DNA of 64,000 nucleotides, taken from the NCBI RefSeq assembly GCF_001552135.1, contig NZ_BCQP01000056.1:1-64000 (forward strand), in the 5' to 3' direction. Both the position numbers and the translations under genes were made by a program. This DNA is from Actinomadura chibensis NBRC 106107 (lineage in GTDB: Bacteria; Actinomycetota; Actinomycetes; Streptosporangiales; Streptosporangiaceae). Below, in pieces: positions 34,187 through 42,660 of this stretch (position 1 is its first letter; each line of letters starts with the position of its first letter). The notes under the pieces were generated by a model. It was not told the origin of the DNA, made no database searches, and saw only the letters and a list, made by a program, of their open reading frames with translations.

Positions 34187-34717
34187 GAGCCCTCTCCCTG
34201 AACGCGGAGGAACCGGCCACAATGAGACGCTCAAACTACCGCGAACCGTTCAGCAAAAGGCTTGCATATTTCGACGTCATCCGCCGTTAACCCACGAGTG
34301 GAGGCTGATTCATCTGCGCGAAATTCCGGTCGCCACTTGCCGTCCATAATGGACAGATTCAATGACTTGGCCGGTTCCACTGAAGACGCACCCTGCTCTC
34401 CTTGCCGCGCAGAGCGGTTCGGAGGTGACACCAACTCTCGGAAACGGAGGTGGCAGGGGGAGGTCGTTCGCCAGGAGAGGAGGAGTCGTTCGCTTCCGAT
34501 TGGGCCGCCCATTTGACGGGAGTTCCGACCAGACCCTTCTTGGGCAGGTCGCTGGCATGTTGCGCTCCAGTCGGGCGGCGCCCTCACCGAACCTGCGCGC
34601 ACTCCCGAGCAACCACCGCCGGGAGCAAGATCGTTCCGCGCATTTGGATCTTCCTCGTGGCCGCGTCCTGCCGTTGTGGACCCTCAATCGATGTGCCCCA
34701 CAAGCAGCTTGGACACC
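34187..34717. other. Low-coding-potential stretch
   Basis: About 530 bases with lower GC than the surroundings. On the minus strand a frame ending at 34231 (ATG 34347, about 38 codons) reads MDGKWRPEFRADESAS and could be a tiny gene, but no ribosome-binding site is obvious. No other feature recognised. Confidence 0.3.
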
Positions 34718-35002
34718 ATGACCGCCCAGCCCGAGGAACCGACCGCGCCGCGTGGTCTGGATGAGGATCCGGCGCGATCTCCGATGCGCTCCCACCCTCG
34801 CATCGTGACCGGTTCCGGGCCGAGTATGACGAGGCGCTCGACGCGGCTCACGACCTGGCGTGCTTCGAGCAGGTTCAAAGCCTGCTGCGGCAGTGGCCTC
34901 TGCGGGCCATCGCCTCCGGCCGAAGCTGTCCAGGACGCCCTACAGGGCCGCGAAGAGACCTTCGTGCGCGACACCCCGCCGACCTGGGAAGGCCGGGTGT
35001 GA
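34718..35002 (+). pseudogene. Frameshifted small gene (DUF6247-like pattern)
   Basis: The ATG at 34718 opens MTAQPEEPTAPRGLDEDPA. Just after, the coherent reading moves to another frame: ISDALPPSHRDRFRAEYDEA, then ALDAAHDLACFEQVQSLLRQ. Around 34915 it returns to the first frame with AEAVQDALQGREETFVRD and stops at 35000-35002. Pieced together this resembles the small actinomycete DUF6247 proteins (Asp-Pro-Ala-x-I-R, then a long helix ending in a Trp-rich turn). Two compensating one-base shifts would explain it. I infer a decayed gene. The family assignment is from pattern memory only. Confidence 0.45.
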
Positions 35003-35331
35003 CCTACCCCTTTCGACGCCTTGCACGGATGCGCACTCTAGCCTCCCCAACTTTTAGAAACTCCATGGGACACGGTACCGGAACGGCCAGATCAAACAGC
35101 AATCCGGCACGCCTTGTTCGAATCGATTAGCGAAGGCACGCTGACCCTCCTGATGGCCGAGGAGGCCGACACGCTCCGCATCTTCGACATCCTCTGGACG
35201 GCTAGCGGGCGGCGTGGCCACTGTCCGTCCTAACCCACGAGACCTGCACTCCGCCGCCATTCTCGACAGCTCAGAGTCGGGGGTGGCCCCGCACTATTCC
35301 AGCCCAGCCCGCAAGCGACCCGCATGAACTG
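35003..35331. other. Intergenic remnant region
   Basis: About 330 bases. One plus-strand frame near 35090-35220 reads FESISEGTLTLLMAEEADTL and is helical and protein-like, but has no start codon or partner sequence. It may be a gene fragment. Nothing else recognised. Confidence 0.3.
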
Positions 35332-35856
35332 TCAGTCGGTGTTGCCCAGGACGCTGCGGGCTTGGATGCGGAACTCACTAACTGCCTGGTAGAGCCGTCG
35401 CTCTCGCGCTGAGGCCGTAGCGGAGTGTTCCGCTCTCTCACTGGTGTCTCCTGCGTGGGCGTCCTTCACCATGCGCCGCATGACCTCGGATAGGCCGCTG
35501 GACTCCTCGTCGATGCGGTCAGTTGCTTCGACGATGGAGGGAGGGCCTTCGAGGATGACGACTTCTGTAGCGCGGTGGACATCACGCGCCCGGGCGATGA
35601 AGTGTTGCACTGCCTCGTCCAGTGCGGGCAAATCCAGAGGAGCCGCCTGCAAGGCGTTGAGGATCGAGTCCATGGCGATATCGCGGTCATGGAGAGCACT
35701 GAGGTAGGCGGCATAGGCGTCGCGTCGATGCTGACGGCGCCACTGGACGTGTTGGGTTCGTGCTTGCGTCCTGCCGTTCACGACAGCTGCCCCTAGAGTG
35801 GTGAGGGAGCCAACGGCGGCACCAAGCAGGGCAGCGAGTCCTGCGTCCATGGCCAC
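35332..35856 (-). CDS. Hypothetical membrane-anchored protein (174 aa)
   Basis: A 174-residue protein with an N-terminal signal anchor (AGLAALLGAAVGSLTTLGAA) followed by RTQARTQHVQWRRQHRRDAY and a long, mostly helical, charged region likely to form a coiled coil. This layout occurs in many actinomycete proteins of unknown function. Start GTG 35856 or ATG 35850; neither has a clear ribosome-binding site. Codon use is less GC-biased than in the catabolic genes, consistent with the gene-poor island around it. Function unknown. Confidence 0.65.
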   Translation of the reverse strand: MAMDAGLAALLGAAVGSLTTLGAAVVNGRTQARTQHVQWRRQHRRDAYAAYLSALHDRDIAMDSILNALQAAPLDLPALDEAVQHFIARARDVHRATEVVILEGPPSIVEATDRIDEESSGLSEVMRRMVKDAHAGDTSERAEHSATASARERRLYQAVSEFRIQARSVLGNTD

Positions 35857-36234
35857 ATTGTGGCGTCACGAGCAAGAATTTCGTGAGACGCACTTCTTGG
35901 GCAGCGCCGCGCTCCTACCACGAGCGGACGGGACGGGGCCAGCGGACACGTCGCGACGCGGCCGTCCGACGACCGGTACCCACGCCGCACACCTAGGCGC
36001 CCCTTAATCAAACAGCCCAATTCGGCAGACCACCTGCTCCGCACCAAGATCAGAGTTGTGGACGACCGTCCTCACAGGTCCCTGACCAGAGCGGCAACCG
36101 CCCACACATCCAGCCACGCCCAAGATCGGCTGCCCCTTCTAGATGATGCGACAGGCAGCTTCGCGCGGGCGAGCCCTCCGGCCCGCGGGGCTGGAGTTGC
36201 GGGGCCACGACTTGTGCTCGCTCCACCCAGCCAC
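35857..36234. other. Stretch without recognisable gene
   Basis: About 380 bases of mixed composition. Short frames on both strands lack starts, domains and codon bias. Nothing recognised. Confidence 0.3.
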
Positions 36235-36550
36235 ATATGAGATACGTACATTCTCATAGCCGGTGGCGACAGCCTCTCAGGCATCGACGTCGAACACGCC
36301 CTAGGCCACCACCCGTCCGTCGAACGCTACGCCGTCGTTGCCGTGCCCGACGCGTTCTACACCCAGGTGCCCGTCGCATTCGTCGTCCCGCGCGACTAGA
36401 ACCGCGACCCGGCGAACCCGGCCCACGAACTGCGGAATCTGGTGGACGACCGCATCGGCGAATGGGCCCGCCTGAACCGGCTGGTGTATCGTCCGCGCGC
36501 TCACCTACAAGGCGTCCAAGAACATCGAACGCTCCGACCTGCGCACCTGA
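36235..36550 (+). pseudogene. C-terminal fragment of an AMP-forming acyl-CoA synthetase
   Basis: The frame reads DTYILIAGGDSLSGIDVEHA then LGHHPSVERYAVVAVPDAF and VPVAFVVPRD. That is the C-terminal lid of an AMP-binding ligase (compare DxxISGGENIxPxEVExxL...VPD...PVAFVV). A TAG interrupts at 36397, the same frame continues to LVDDRIGEWARLNRLVYR, and a shift near 36500 leads into YKASKNIERSDLRT and a TGA at 36548. The last segment matches the K-T-A-S-x-K-I-x-R-x-x-L-R end of these enzymes. The N-terminal domain is missing. It is a relic next to the CRISPR leader. Confidence 0.75.
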
Positions 36551-36687
36551 CTGTCCACCGGAACCGGCCTCGCCGTCATTCGCCTACCCGCCCACACCTC
36601 TTAGGAGGCCATCTAGCCTTTGGTCGGTTGGCCGCGCCCTGCTACACCACCAACGACGAGCAAGACTCCACCTTCGAAACCCGCGAC

Positions 36688-36901
36688 CGCAAATGGCACT
36701 CCATCGACCACGACGGCCCGAACCTGCTCCACCACCCGAAGACCCAGTCGACCATTTCTTCCGAGCCCCCTTCTGCGGGCTGGAGCAAGGCATCAAGACG
36801 CCGATGCTACGGCCGCCACTGACCCGAGCCCGAAATGTCGGAATCTGCGAAAGTGCTTCAGAACGGCCCAACCGCTCCATAGAGTCCCAGGTCAGGAAGA
36901 G
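36688..36901 (+). promoter_or_regulatory. CRISPR leader, copy 1
   Basis: This 214-base AT-richer segment directly precedes the first repeat of array 1. It is about 90% identical to the 213 bases preceding array 2 (38792-39004), including the stretches CGCAAATGGCACTCCATCGA and CCATAGAGTCCCAGGTCAGG. A sequence conserved immediately upstream of two arrays and never inside them is the definition of a leader. It should carry the array promoter and the adaptation signals, setting transcription on the plus strand. Confidence 0.88.
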
Positions 36902-38641
36902 GTGCTCCCCGCGCACGCGGGGATGGTCCCTGGGACCGCGCCGGGCTGTGGTGGCTGGTCGTGTGCTCCCCGCGCACGCGGGGATGGTCCCATCCGCGTC
37001 CAGGACCTGTCGGCCGCCCCGGCGTGCTCCCCGCGCACGCGGGGATGGTCCCGACCACCGTGTGCGGGGTGGTGGTCCGCCCTCGTGCTCCCCGCGCACG
37101 CGGGGATGGTCCCATGACCGCCGCGTACGTGGTGAAGGCCGCGTCGTGCTCCCCGCGCACGCGGGGATGGTCCCACCAGCGAGCAGGACGGCGGGGCCGC
37201 CAACAGGTGCTCCCCGCGCACGCGGGGATGGTCCCTGTGGGAACGTCCCAATTTCACAAGGGGACAGGTGCTCCCCGCGCACGCGGGGATGGTCCCCGGG
37301 AGCCCTTCGACTGGGCGGCCGCGCTGGAGTGCTCCCCGCGCACGCGGGGATGGTCCCGCGTAGGTCAGCGGTTTTTGAGGGTCATGATCGTGCTCCCCGC
37401 GCACGCGGGGATGGTCCCCGGGAGCCCTTCGACTGGGCGGCCGCGCTGGAGTGCTCCCCGCGCACGCGGGGATGGTCCCCACCCGGAGAAGACCCCGTGA
37501 CGGCTATCTGGGTGCTCCCCGCGCACGCGGGGGTGGTCCCCGGAACCAGAGACCGCCAGCCATCCTTAGATGGTGCTCCCCGCGCACGCGGGGGTGGTCC
37601 CGTCCCCGGCAAGGGTCACTTCTTCGAGGAGGAGTGCTCCCCGCGCACGCGGGGGTGGTCCCGAGGTGTGGCGGCACCTGGAACGCCACGAGCGGTGCTC
37701 CCCGCGCACGCGGGGGTGGTCCCGCGTCGTCTTCGGGCCGGGACACGTGCCCGGCGTGCTCCCCGCGCACGCGGGGGTGGTCCCAACGGCACTGGTGCGG
37801 CGACCGACCGCTTCAAGTGCTCCCCTCGCACGCGGGGGTGGTCCCCGGCCTACGGGACCGGTCGTGAGCACCCTTGAGTGCTCCCCGCGCACGCGGGGGT
37901 GGTCCCCGTCCCGAGGTCCACGACGAACAGCGTCGTGAGTGCTCCCCGCGCACGCGGCGGTGGTCCACCCCGTCAACAACCGAGTCACCGCCCCCTCACG
38001 GTGCTCCCCGCGCACGCGGGGGTGGTCCCGGCACGGCGCGCTTCCGGCCGCCCTTGCCCTGGTGCTCCCCGCGCACGCGGGGGTGGTCCCAAGACCGGCC
38101 GCATCACCGAAACCAGTGACTAGTGCTCCCCGCGCACGCCGGGATGGTCCCCCGGCCGCCGTGGTACTGCTCTGGTTCGCCGTTGTGCTCCCCGCGCACG
38201 CGGGGATGGTCCCACGAACCCGAAGGTCCGATCGGCCAAGGTCATGTGCTCCCCGCGCACGCGGGGATGGTCCCCGCGGCGCGGCGGAGTTGCTGGTGGA
38301 GGCTGGGTGCTCCCCGCGCACGCGGGGATGGTCCCGTCATGGGCTTGTGATGACCGGCGTCCGACAGGGTGCTCCCCGCGCACGCGGGGATGGTCCCACC
38401 GGCCGCGAGGCGTGTCCCGACAACGGCCAGTGCTCCCCGCGCACGCGGGGATGGTCCCGTAGACGTGTCGCTACGTTGCTCCCCGTCCCCGTGCTCCCCG
38501 CGCACGCGGGGATGGACCCGGCGAGATCGAGCGGCGGATTGTCGCGTTCGAGTGCTCCCCAGGCATGCGGGGATGGAACCTACGGTCCCGCGTAGGAACC
38601 GGCCGCCGCACCCTGCTCCCCGCGCACGTGGGGATGGTCCC
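36902..38641 (+). CRISPR. CRISPR array 1, type I-E repeat, 29 repeats / 28 spacers
   Basis: The 29-base repeats begin GTGCTCCCCGCGCACGCGGG and end with ATGGTCCC or GTGGTCCC, separated by 32- or 33-base spacers (61/62-base period). The hairpin CCCCGCGCACGCGGGG is typical of actinobacterial type I-E. Repeats 1-10 and 21 onward carry ATGG; repeats 11-20 (37512-38062) carry GTGG. The last three repeats (38491, 38552, 38613) are degenerate, marking the leader-distal end. The spacer at 37297-37328 recurs exactly at 37419-37450. No cas genes are in the window. Confidence 0.97.
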
Positions 38642-38791
38642 AAGCTCGGTTCCGGCCACCTCTGGCCCACGCGATGGAAGGCGTTCGGGGTGCCGAGGTC
38701 GGTGTGCGGGAACCCCGCATGGGGATCAGCGCGCGCCAGGGACCGTCCCCGCGTCCGCGGGGAGCATCGCTCATGGTGTCTAGGCTCGGAG
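38642..38791 (+). repeat. CRISPR trailer 1 with inverted repeat-like element
   Basis: After the last repeat of array 1 comes a trailer (AAGCTCGGTTCCGGCCACCT...) that recurs after array 2 at 39399-39530. Within it, 38739-38767 read on the minus strand matches the CRISPR repeat at 26 of 29 positions (ATGCTCCCCGCGGACGCGGG then GACGGTCCC). A reverse-oriented repeat thus sits 97 bases beyond the array end. Confidence 0.75.
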
Positions 38792-39004
38792 CGCAAATGG
38801 CACTCCATCGACCACGACGGCCTGAACCTGCTCCGCCGCCCGAAGACCCAGTCGGCCATTTCTTTCGAGCCCTCGCCTGCGGGCTGCAGCAAGGTATCAA
38901 GACGCCGACGCTACGGTCGCCACTGACCCGAGCTCGAAATTTCGGAATCTGCGAAAGTGCTTCAGAACGGCCCGACCGCTCCATAGAGTCCCAGGTCAGG
39001 AAGA
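38792..39004 (+). promoter_or_regulatory. CRISPR leader, copy 2
   Basis: A 213-base near-copy of the leader at 36688-36901, differing by roughly twenty substitutions and ending in the same GTCAGGAAGA. It immediately precedes array 2, so both arrays should be transcribed in the same direction from equivalent promoters. Confidence 0.85.
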
Positions 39005-39398
39005 GCGCTCCCCGCGCACGCGGGGGTGGTCTTCTCGGGAAGATCGTGAAAGGGGCCTCCACGCCGCGCTCCCCGCGCACGCGGGGGTGGTCTCTCCCAG
39101 CCGTGCACCTCGGCACTCTGCCGGTGGCGCTCCCCGCGCACGCGGGGGTGGTCTCTCGGCGTCCTGGCGGGCGTCCACCGCGCCGTGGCGCTCCCCGCGC
39201 ACGCGGGGGTGGTCTCACGGTCGTGTCACCACACGCGGAACAGCGGAAGCGCTCCCCGCGCACGCGGGGGTGGTCCCCTGCTCGATCAGCCGGAACAGGT
39301 ACGGCGGCCGTGCTCCCCGCGCACGCGGGGTGGTCCCGCGCGGCGGGCGCGGACCAGCAGCATCGTGTAGCGCTCCCCGTGCACGTGGGGATGGTCTC
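39005..39398 (+). CRISPR. CRISPR array 2, type I-E repeat, 7 repeats / 6 spacers
   Basis: Repeats start at 39005, 39066, 39127, 39188, 39249, 39310 and 39370. They begin GCGCTCCCCGCGCACGCGGG and mostly end GTGGTCTC, versus GTG...GGTCCC in array 1. The sixth repeat lacks one G (28 bases) and starts GTGC; the last one is degenerate (GTGCACGTGGGGATGG). Spacers are 32-33 bases. The consensus difference from array 1 suggests the two arrays have diverged since the unit was duplicated. Confidence 0.96.
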
Positions 39399-39530
39399 AA
39401 GCTCGCGTCCGGCTACCTCTGGCCCGCGCGATGGAACGCGTTCGGGGTTCCGAGGTCGGTGTGGGAACCAGCGTGCGCCAGGGGCCGTCTCCGCGTTTCG
39501 GGGAGCGTCGTTCGTGGTGCCTAGGGGCGG
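39399..39530 (+). repeat. CRISPR trailer 2
   Basis: This is homologous to 38642-38791 (shared GATGGAA-CGTTCGGGGT-CCGAGGTCGGTGTG pattern, with substitutions and small gaps). A degenerate minus-strand repeat lies at 39481-39508 (GGCCGTCTCCGCGTTTCGGG). From 39531 to 39676 no further feature is recognised before the sugar operon. Confidence 0.7.
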
Positions 39531-39676
39531 TTTGCCCGTGGCGGCGGCTATTCGTCGGTGCTCGGTGGGTGTGGGCTGCCTCGATGGCCACGTTGGTGAG
39601 GCCGTCGGGGCGGGGGTGTGCCCGGTCATGGCCATCGGGGTTGACAGGGGGTGGGGAGGCGCGAACGCTAAAGCTC

Positions 39677-39694
39677 ATAAGCTTCTAATCAATC
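39677..39694. promoter_or_regulatory. Candidate GntR operator, copy 1
   Basis: ATAAGCTTCTAATCAATC lies 13 bases before the binding-protein start codon. It matches ATAAACTTCCAATCAACG (45749-45766, just before the GntR gene) at 14 of 18 positions. Both are AT-rich islands in very GC-rich DNA. Likely the operator of the operon's own GntR regulator. Confidence 0.5.
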
Positions 39695-39706
39695 GCAGGG
39701 GGCGTC

Positions 39707-40975
39707 ATGGGGCGTGGGGCGCGGTTATCGGGCGGTGGGCTGGCGGTGCTGCTGCTCGGGCTGGCGGGTTGTGGGGGTGGCGGGGCCGGGCGGGCCGAGG
39801 GGGCGATCACGGTGTGGGACTACTACGGCGGGTCCACGCCGATCAAGCCGGTCATCGCCGAGTTCGAGCGGGCCAATCCGAAGATCAAGGTGAAGTACGA
39901 GGCGTACGACTACGACACCATGCGGGAGAAGTACGCGACCGCGGTGTCGGCGCGGACCGCGCCGGATCTGGCCACGCTCGACATGACGTGGATCTCGACG
40001 TACGCGGCCGGCGGCACGCTCGCGGACCTGTCGAAGCTGTCCGGCGGGAAGATCAACGGGGAGGCGGTCGAGGGGCAGTACACACGGGGCGCCCTGGCCG
40101 CGATGAAGTACAAGGGGCGGTACGTGACCGCGCTCTACGACTTCGACGCCTATGCGCTGTATTACCGCCGTGACATCTTCAAGAAGAACGGCATCGCGGT
40201 GCCGGGGAACTGGGAGCAGTTCAAGGCGGCCGTGGCGAAGCTGGCCGCGACCGCGCCGTCGCCGGGGAAGCAGCGGTTCCAGGTGCTGCCCGACACCTTT
40301 CACTTCGCGCAGTTCCTGTTCCAGGGCGGCGGGGAGATCCTCAATGGTTCCGGGAAGTCTGCCTTTGCCGGGCCGGTCGGTGTAGGGGCGCTCACCTTTT
40401 ATCGGGATCTGCTGAAGTCCGGTGGCGTCTACTGGGGTGAGGACCAAGGGGACACCAGCGGCATGCCCGGGATCAAGGACGGGCGGATCGCGATGTTCCT
40501 CAACGGCCCCTACATGATGGGCGTCCTCAAGGACGGCGCGCCCGAGCAGAAGGGCAGGTGGGCGGTGGTTCCGGCGCCCGTCGGCGTCCAGCAGGGGAGT
40601 TATCTCGGCGGGACCGGGCTGTCGATTCCGGCGACGTCCAAGCACAAGGCGGCGGCCTGGAAGTTCGCGCAGTTCCTGTTGCGGCCCGAGCAGCAGTTGC
40701 TGGTGGCGAAGCGGGCCGGTGCGGCGCCGGCTACCACGGCGGCGTTGAACCGGCCTAAGTTGACCGCGCCGGATCCGTACTTCGGGGGAGACACGCCGTT
40801 CAAGGTCTTCCTGGCGGCGATGACCACGGCGCGGCCGTTCCCGTACGTCAAGAACTGGACCGACGTGGACAAGGCCATCTCGGACGGCGTCACGGCGGCG
40901 CTGCTCGGCAAGAAGGCCCCCGATCGCGCGTTGGGCGACGCGGCGCGTGAGGTGGACGGGCTCCGTGAAGGCTGA
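39707..40975 (+). CDS. Carbohydrate ABC transporter substrate-binding lipoprotein
   Basis: A 422-residue SBP_bac_1-type receptor. The signal peptide ends in a lipobox (LLGLAGC, Cys about 22). The mature protein begins ITVWDYYGGSTPIKPVIAEFE and has the usual NWEQFKAAVAKLA and IPATSKHKAAAWKFAQFLL motifs of sugar receptors. It should capture an oligosaccharide or amino sugar outside the membrane. ATG 39707 with AGGGGG upstream. It is the first gene of a six-gene operon ending with its GntR regulator. Confidence 0.92.
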   Translation: MGRGARLSGGGLAVLLLGLAGCGGGGAGRAEGAITVWDYYGGSTPIKPVIAEFERANPKIKVKYEAYDYDTMREKYATAVSARTAPDLATLDMTWISTYAAGGTLADLSKLSGGKINGEAVEGQYTRGALAAMKYKGRYVTALYDFDAYALYYRRDIFKKNGIAVPGNWEQFKAAVAKLAATAPSPGKQRFQVLPDTFHFAQFLFQGGGEILNGSGKSAFAGPVGVGALTFYRDLLKSGGVYWGEDQGDTSGMPGIKDGRIAMFLNGPYMMGVLKDGAPEQKGRWAVVPAPVGVQQGSYLGGTGLSIPATSKHKAAAWKFAQFLLRPEQQLLVAKRAGAAPATTAALNRPKLTAPDPYFGGDTPFKVFLAAMTTARPFPYVKNWTDVDKAISDGVTAALLGKKAPDRALGDAAREVDGLREG

Positions 40976-41825
40976 GGCGAGGTCGGCGCTGGCCGGGTAC
41001 GGGCTGGTCGCGCCGGCGGTGCTGGCAGCTGTCGCGTTCCTCTACATACCGATGGCGGTGTCGGCGTACTGGAGCTTCACCGACTACAACGGCGTGGACG
41101 CACCGCAATGGACCGGCCTCGCCAATTATTCGGACCTGGCCGGGAGTCACCGCTTCCATCAGGCGTTCACGAACACGCTGGTGTTCACGGTGGTCGGCAT
41201 GAGCGTCGGGCCCGTGCTCGGACTGGTCACGGCATTGGCGCTCAACCAGAAGATTCGGATGGTCGGGTTCTTCAGGTCCGTGTACTTCTTGCCGGTGACC
41301 ACCTCTCTGGTCGTCACCGGGACGGTTTGGAAGATGCTCCTCAACGAGAATGGCGTGCTAAACAGCGCGCTCGGCCTCTTTGGGTTACCCGGGCATGCTT
41401 GGCTGGCCGACCCGGGCACCTCGCTGCTGTCGGTCACGGCGGCGAGTGTGTGGCAGGGGTTCGGCTTCGAGACCGTGGTCTTCCTGGCGGCGCTCCAGTC
41501 GATTCCCAAGGAGCTGTACGACGCGGCGAGCGTGGACGGGGCCGGGTTCTGGCCCCGGTTCCGCCATGTCACCCTGCCGGGGTTGCGGCCGTCGATCGTG
41601 TTCGTGTCCGTGTTCGGGCTGATCGGCAGCTTCCAGGCGTTCGACCAGATGTTCGTGATGACGCGCGGCGGGCCGGTCGGGTCGACCACGACGCTCGTCT
41701 ACTACCTCGTCGAGCGGTTCCAGGAGCTTGACCTGGGCGCCGCCTCCGCCGTCGCCTACGTCCTCTTCGTGATCCTGGCCGCGCTGTCCTACGCGCAGCT
41801 CCGGGCGTCCAGGGAGCGCGCGTGA
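40947..41825 (+). CDS. Sugar ABC transporter permease (MalF-like)
   Basis: A 292-residue six-helix inner-membrane permease. The EAA loop that docks the ATPase reads ELYDAASVDGAGFWPRFRHV followed by TLPGLRPSI. Start GTG 40947 overlaps the binding-protein gene by 29 bases; GTG 40965 is an alternative with 11 bases of overlap. It pairs with the following permease. Confidence 0.92.
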   Translation: MRWTGSVKAEARSALAGYGLVAPAVLAAVAFLYIPMAVSAYWSFTDYNGVDAPQWTGLANYSDLAGSHRFHQAFTNTLVFTVVGMSVGPVLGLVTALALNQKIRMVGFFRSVYFLPVTTSLVVTGTVWKMLLNENGVLNSALGLFGLPGHAWLADPGTSLLSVTAASVWQGFGFETVVFLAALQSIPKELYDAASVDGAGFWPRFRHVTLPGLRPSIVFVSVFGLIGSFQAFDQMFVMTRGGPVGSTTTLVYYLVERFQELDLGAASAVAYVLFVILAALSYAQLRASRERA

Positions 41826-42658
41826 ACCCGCGGCGGGCGGTGCTCTACCTGGTGCTCTGCGGCGTCGGGGTCACGATGGCCTGGCCGTTCTTCTGGATGG
41901 TCACGACCTCGCTCAAGCCGCCGCCGGACGTGTTCGCGTCCCCGCCGAAATGGGTCCCGCACCCGGTCACGCTGGACGCGTACCGGCACGTGTTCACCGA
42001 CCAGCCGTTCGGACGGTACCTGTCCAACAGCCTGATCGTGACGGTGGTGGTCGTCGCAACGAATGTGCTGTTCGGCACCGCGGCCGCGTACGCCTTCGCG
42101 AAGCTGCGGTTCCCTGGACGCAACGTCATCTTCTTCGCGCTGCTGCTGACGCTGATGGTGCCGTTCCAGGTCAACCTCATCCCGCTCTACCGGATGATGG
42201 TGACGCTGCACGAATGGTCGCCCCTCCTGGGCGTCGACACGTACACCGGACTGATCGCGCCGAACGCGATCCAGGTGTTCGGTGTCTTCCTGATGCGCCA
42301 GTACCTCCAGACGATCCCGGACGCGTTACTGGAGTCGGCCCGCCTGGACGGAGCCTCCGAGCTGCGCATCCTGCGTTCGATCGTGTTCCCGATGGCGCGG
42401 CCCGCGATGGCGGCGCTGGCGATATTCACGTTCCTGAACGCCTGGAACGACTTTCTTTGGCCGATGATCGTCACAAGCTCGCAGGACATGCGGACCCTCC
42501 CCGTCGGGCTCGCGCTGCTCGCCCGCAAGAACAACGTGAGCTGGCCCGACACGATGGCCGGCGCCGTCATCACGATCGCGCCGATGATCGCCGTGTTCGC
42601 GGTGCTGCAGCGCCGCTTCGTCGAGGGCCTCACCGCGGGCGCGGTGAAGGACGGCTGA
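41822..42658 (+). CDS. Sugar ABC transporter permease (MalG-like)
   Basis: A 278-residue second permease with the EAA loop ALLESARLDGASELRILRSI then VFPMARPAM and six hydrophobic helices. The GTG start overlaps the preceding stop (GTGA). No ATPase gene follows. As in many actinomycetes the importer probably uses a shared MsiK-type ATPase encoded elsewhere. Confidence 0.93.
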   Translation: MNPRRAVLYLVLCGVGVTMAWPFFWMVTTSLKPPPDVFASPPKWVPHPVTLDAYRHVFTDQPFGRYLSNSLIVTVVVVATNVLFGTAAAYAFAKLRFPGRNVIFFALLLTLMVPFQVNLIPLYRMMVTLHEWSPLLGVDTYTGLIAPNAIQVFGVFLMRQYLQTIPDALLESARLDGASELRILRSIVFPMARPAMAALAIFTFLNAWNDFLWPMIVTSSQDMRTLPVGLALLARKNNVSWPDTMAGAVITIAPMIAVFAVLQRRFVEGLTAGAVKDG

Positions 42659-42660
42659 CC

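Noticed and set aside
36237..38926. Long open frames across the CRISPR arrays on both strands (Arg/Gly-rich 'proteins' with repeated SPRTRGWS- or RARGAPSPR-like units)
   Set aside because: The 61-base period contains no stop in several frames; the repeats in the translation are the CRISPR repeat itself, not a protein.
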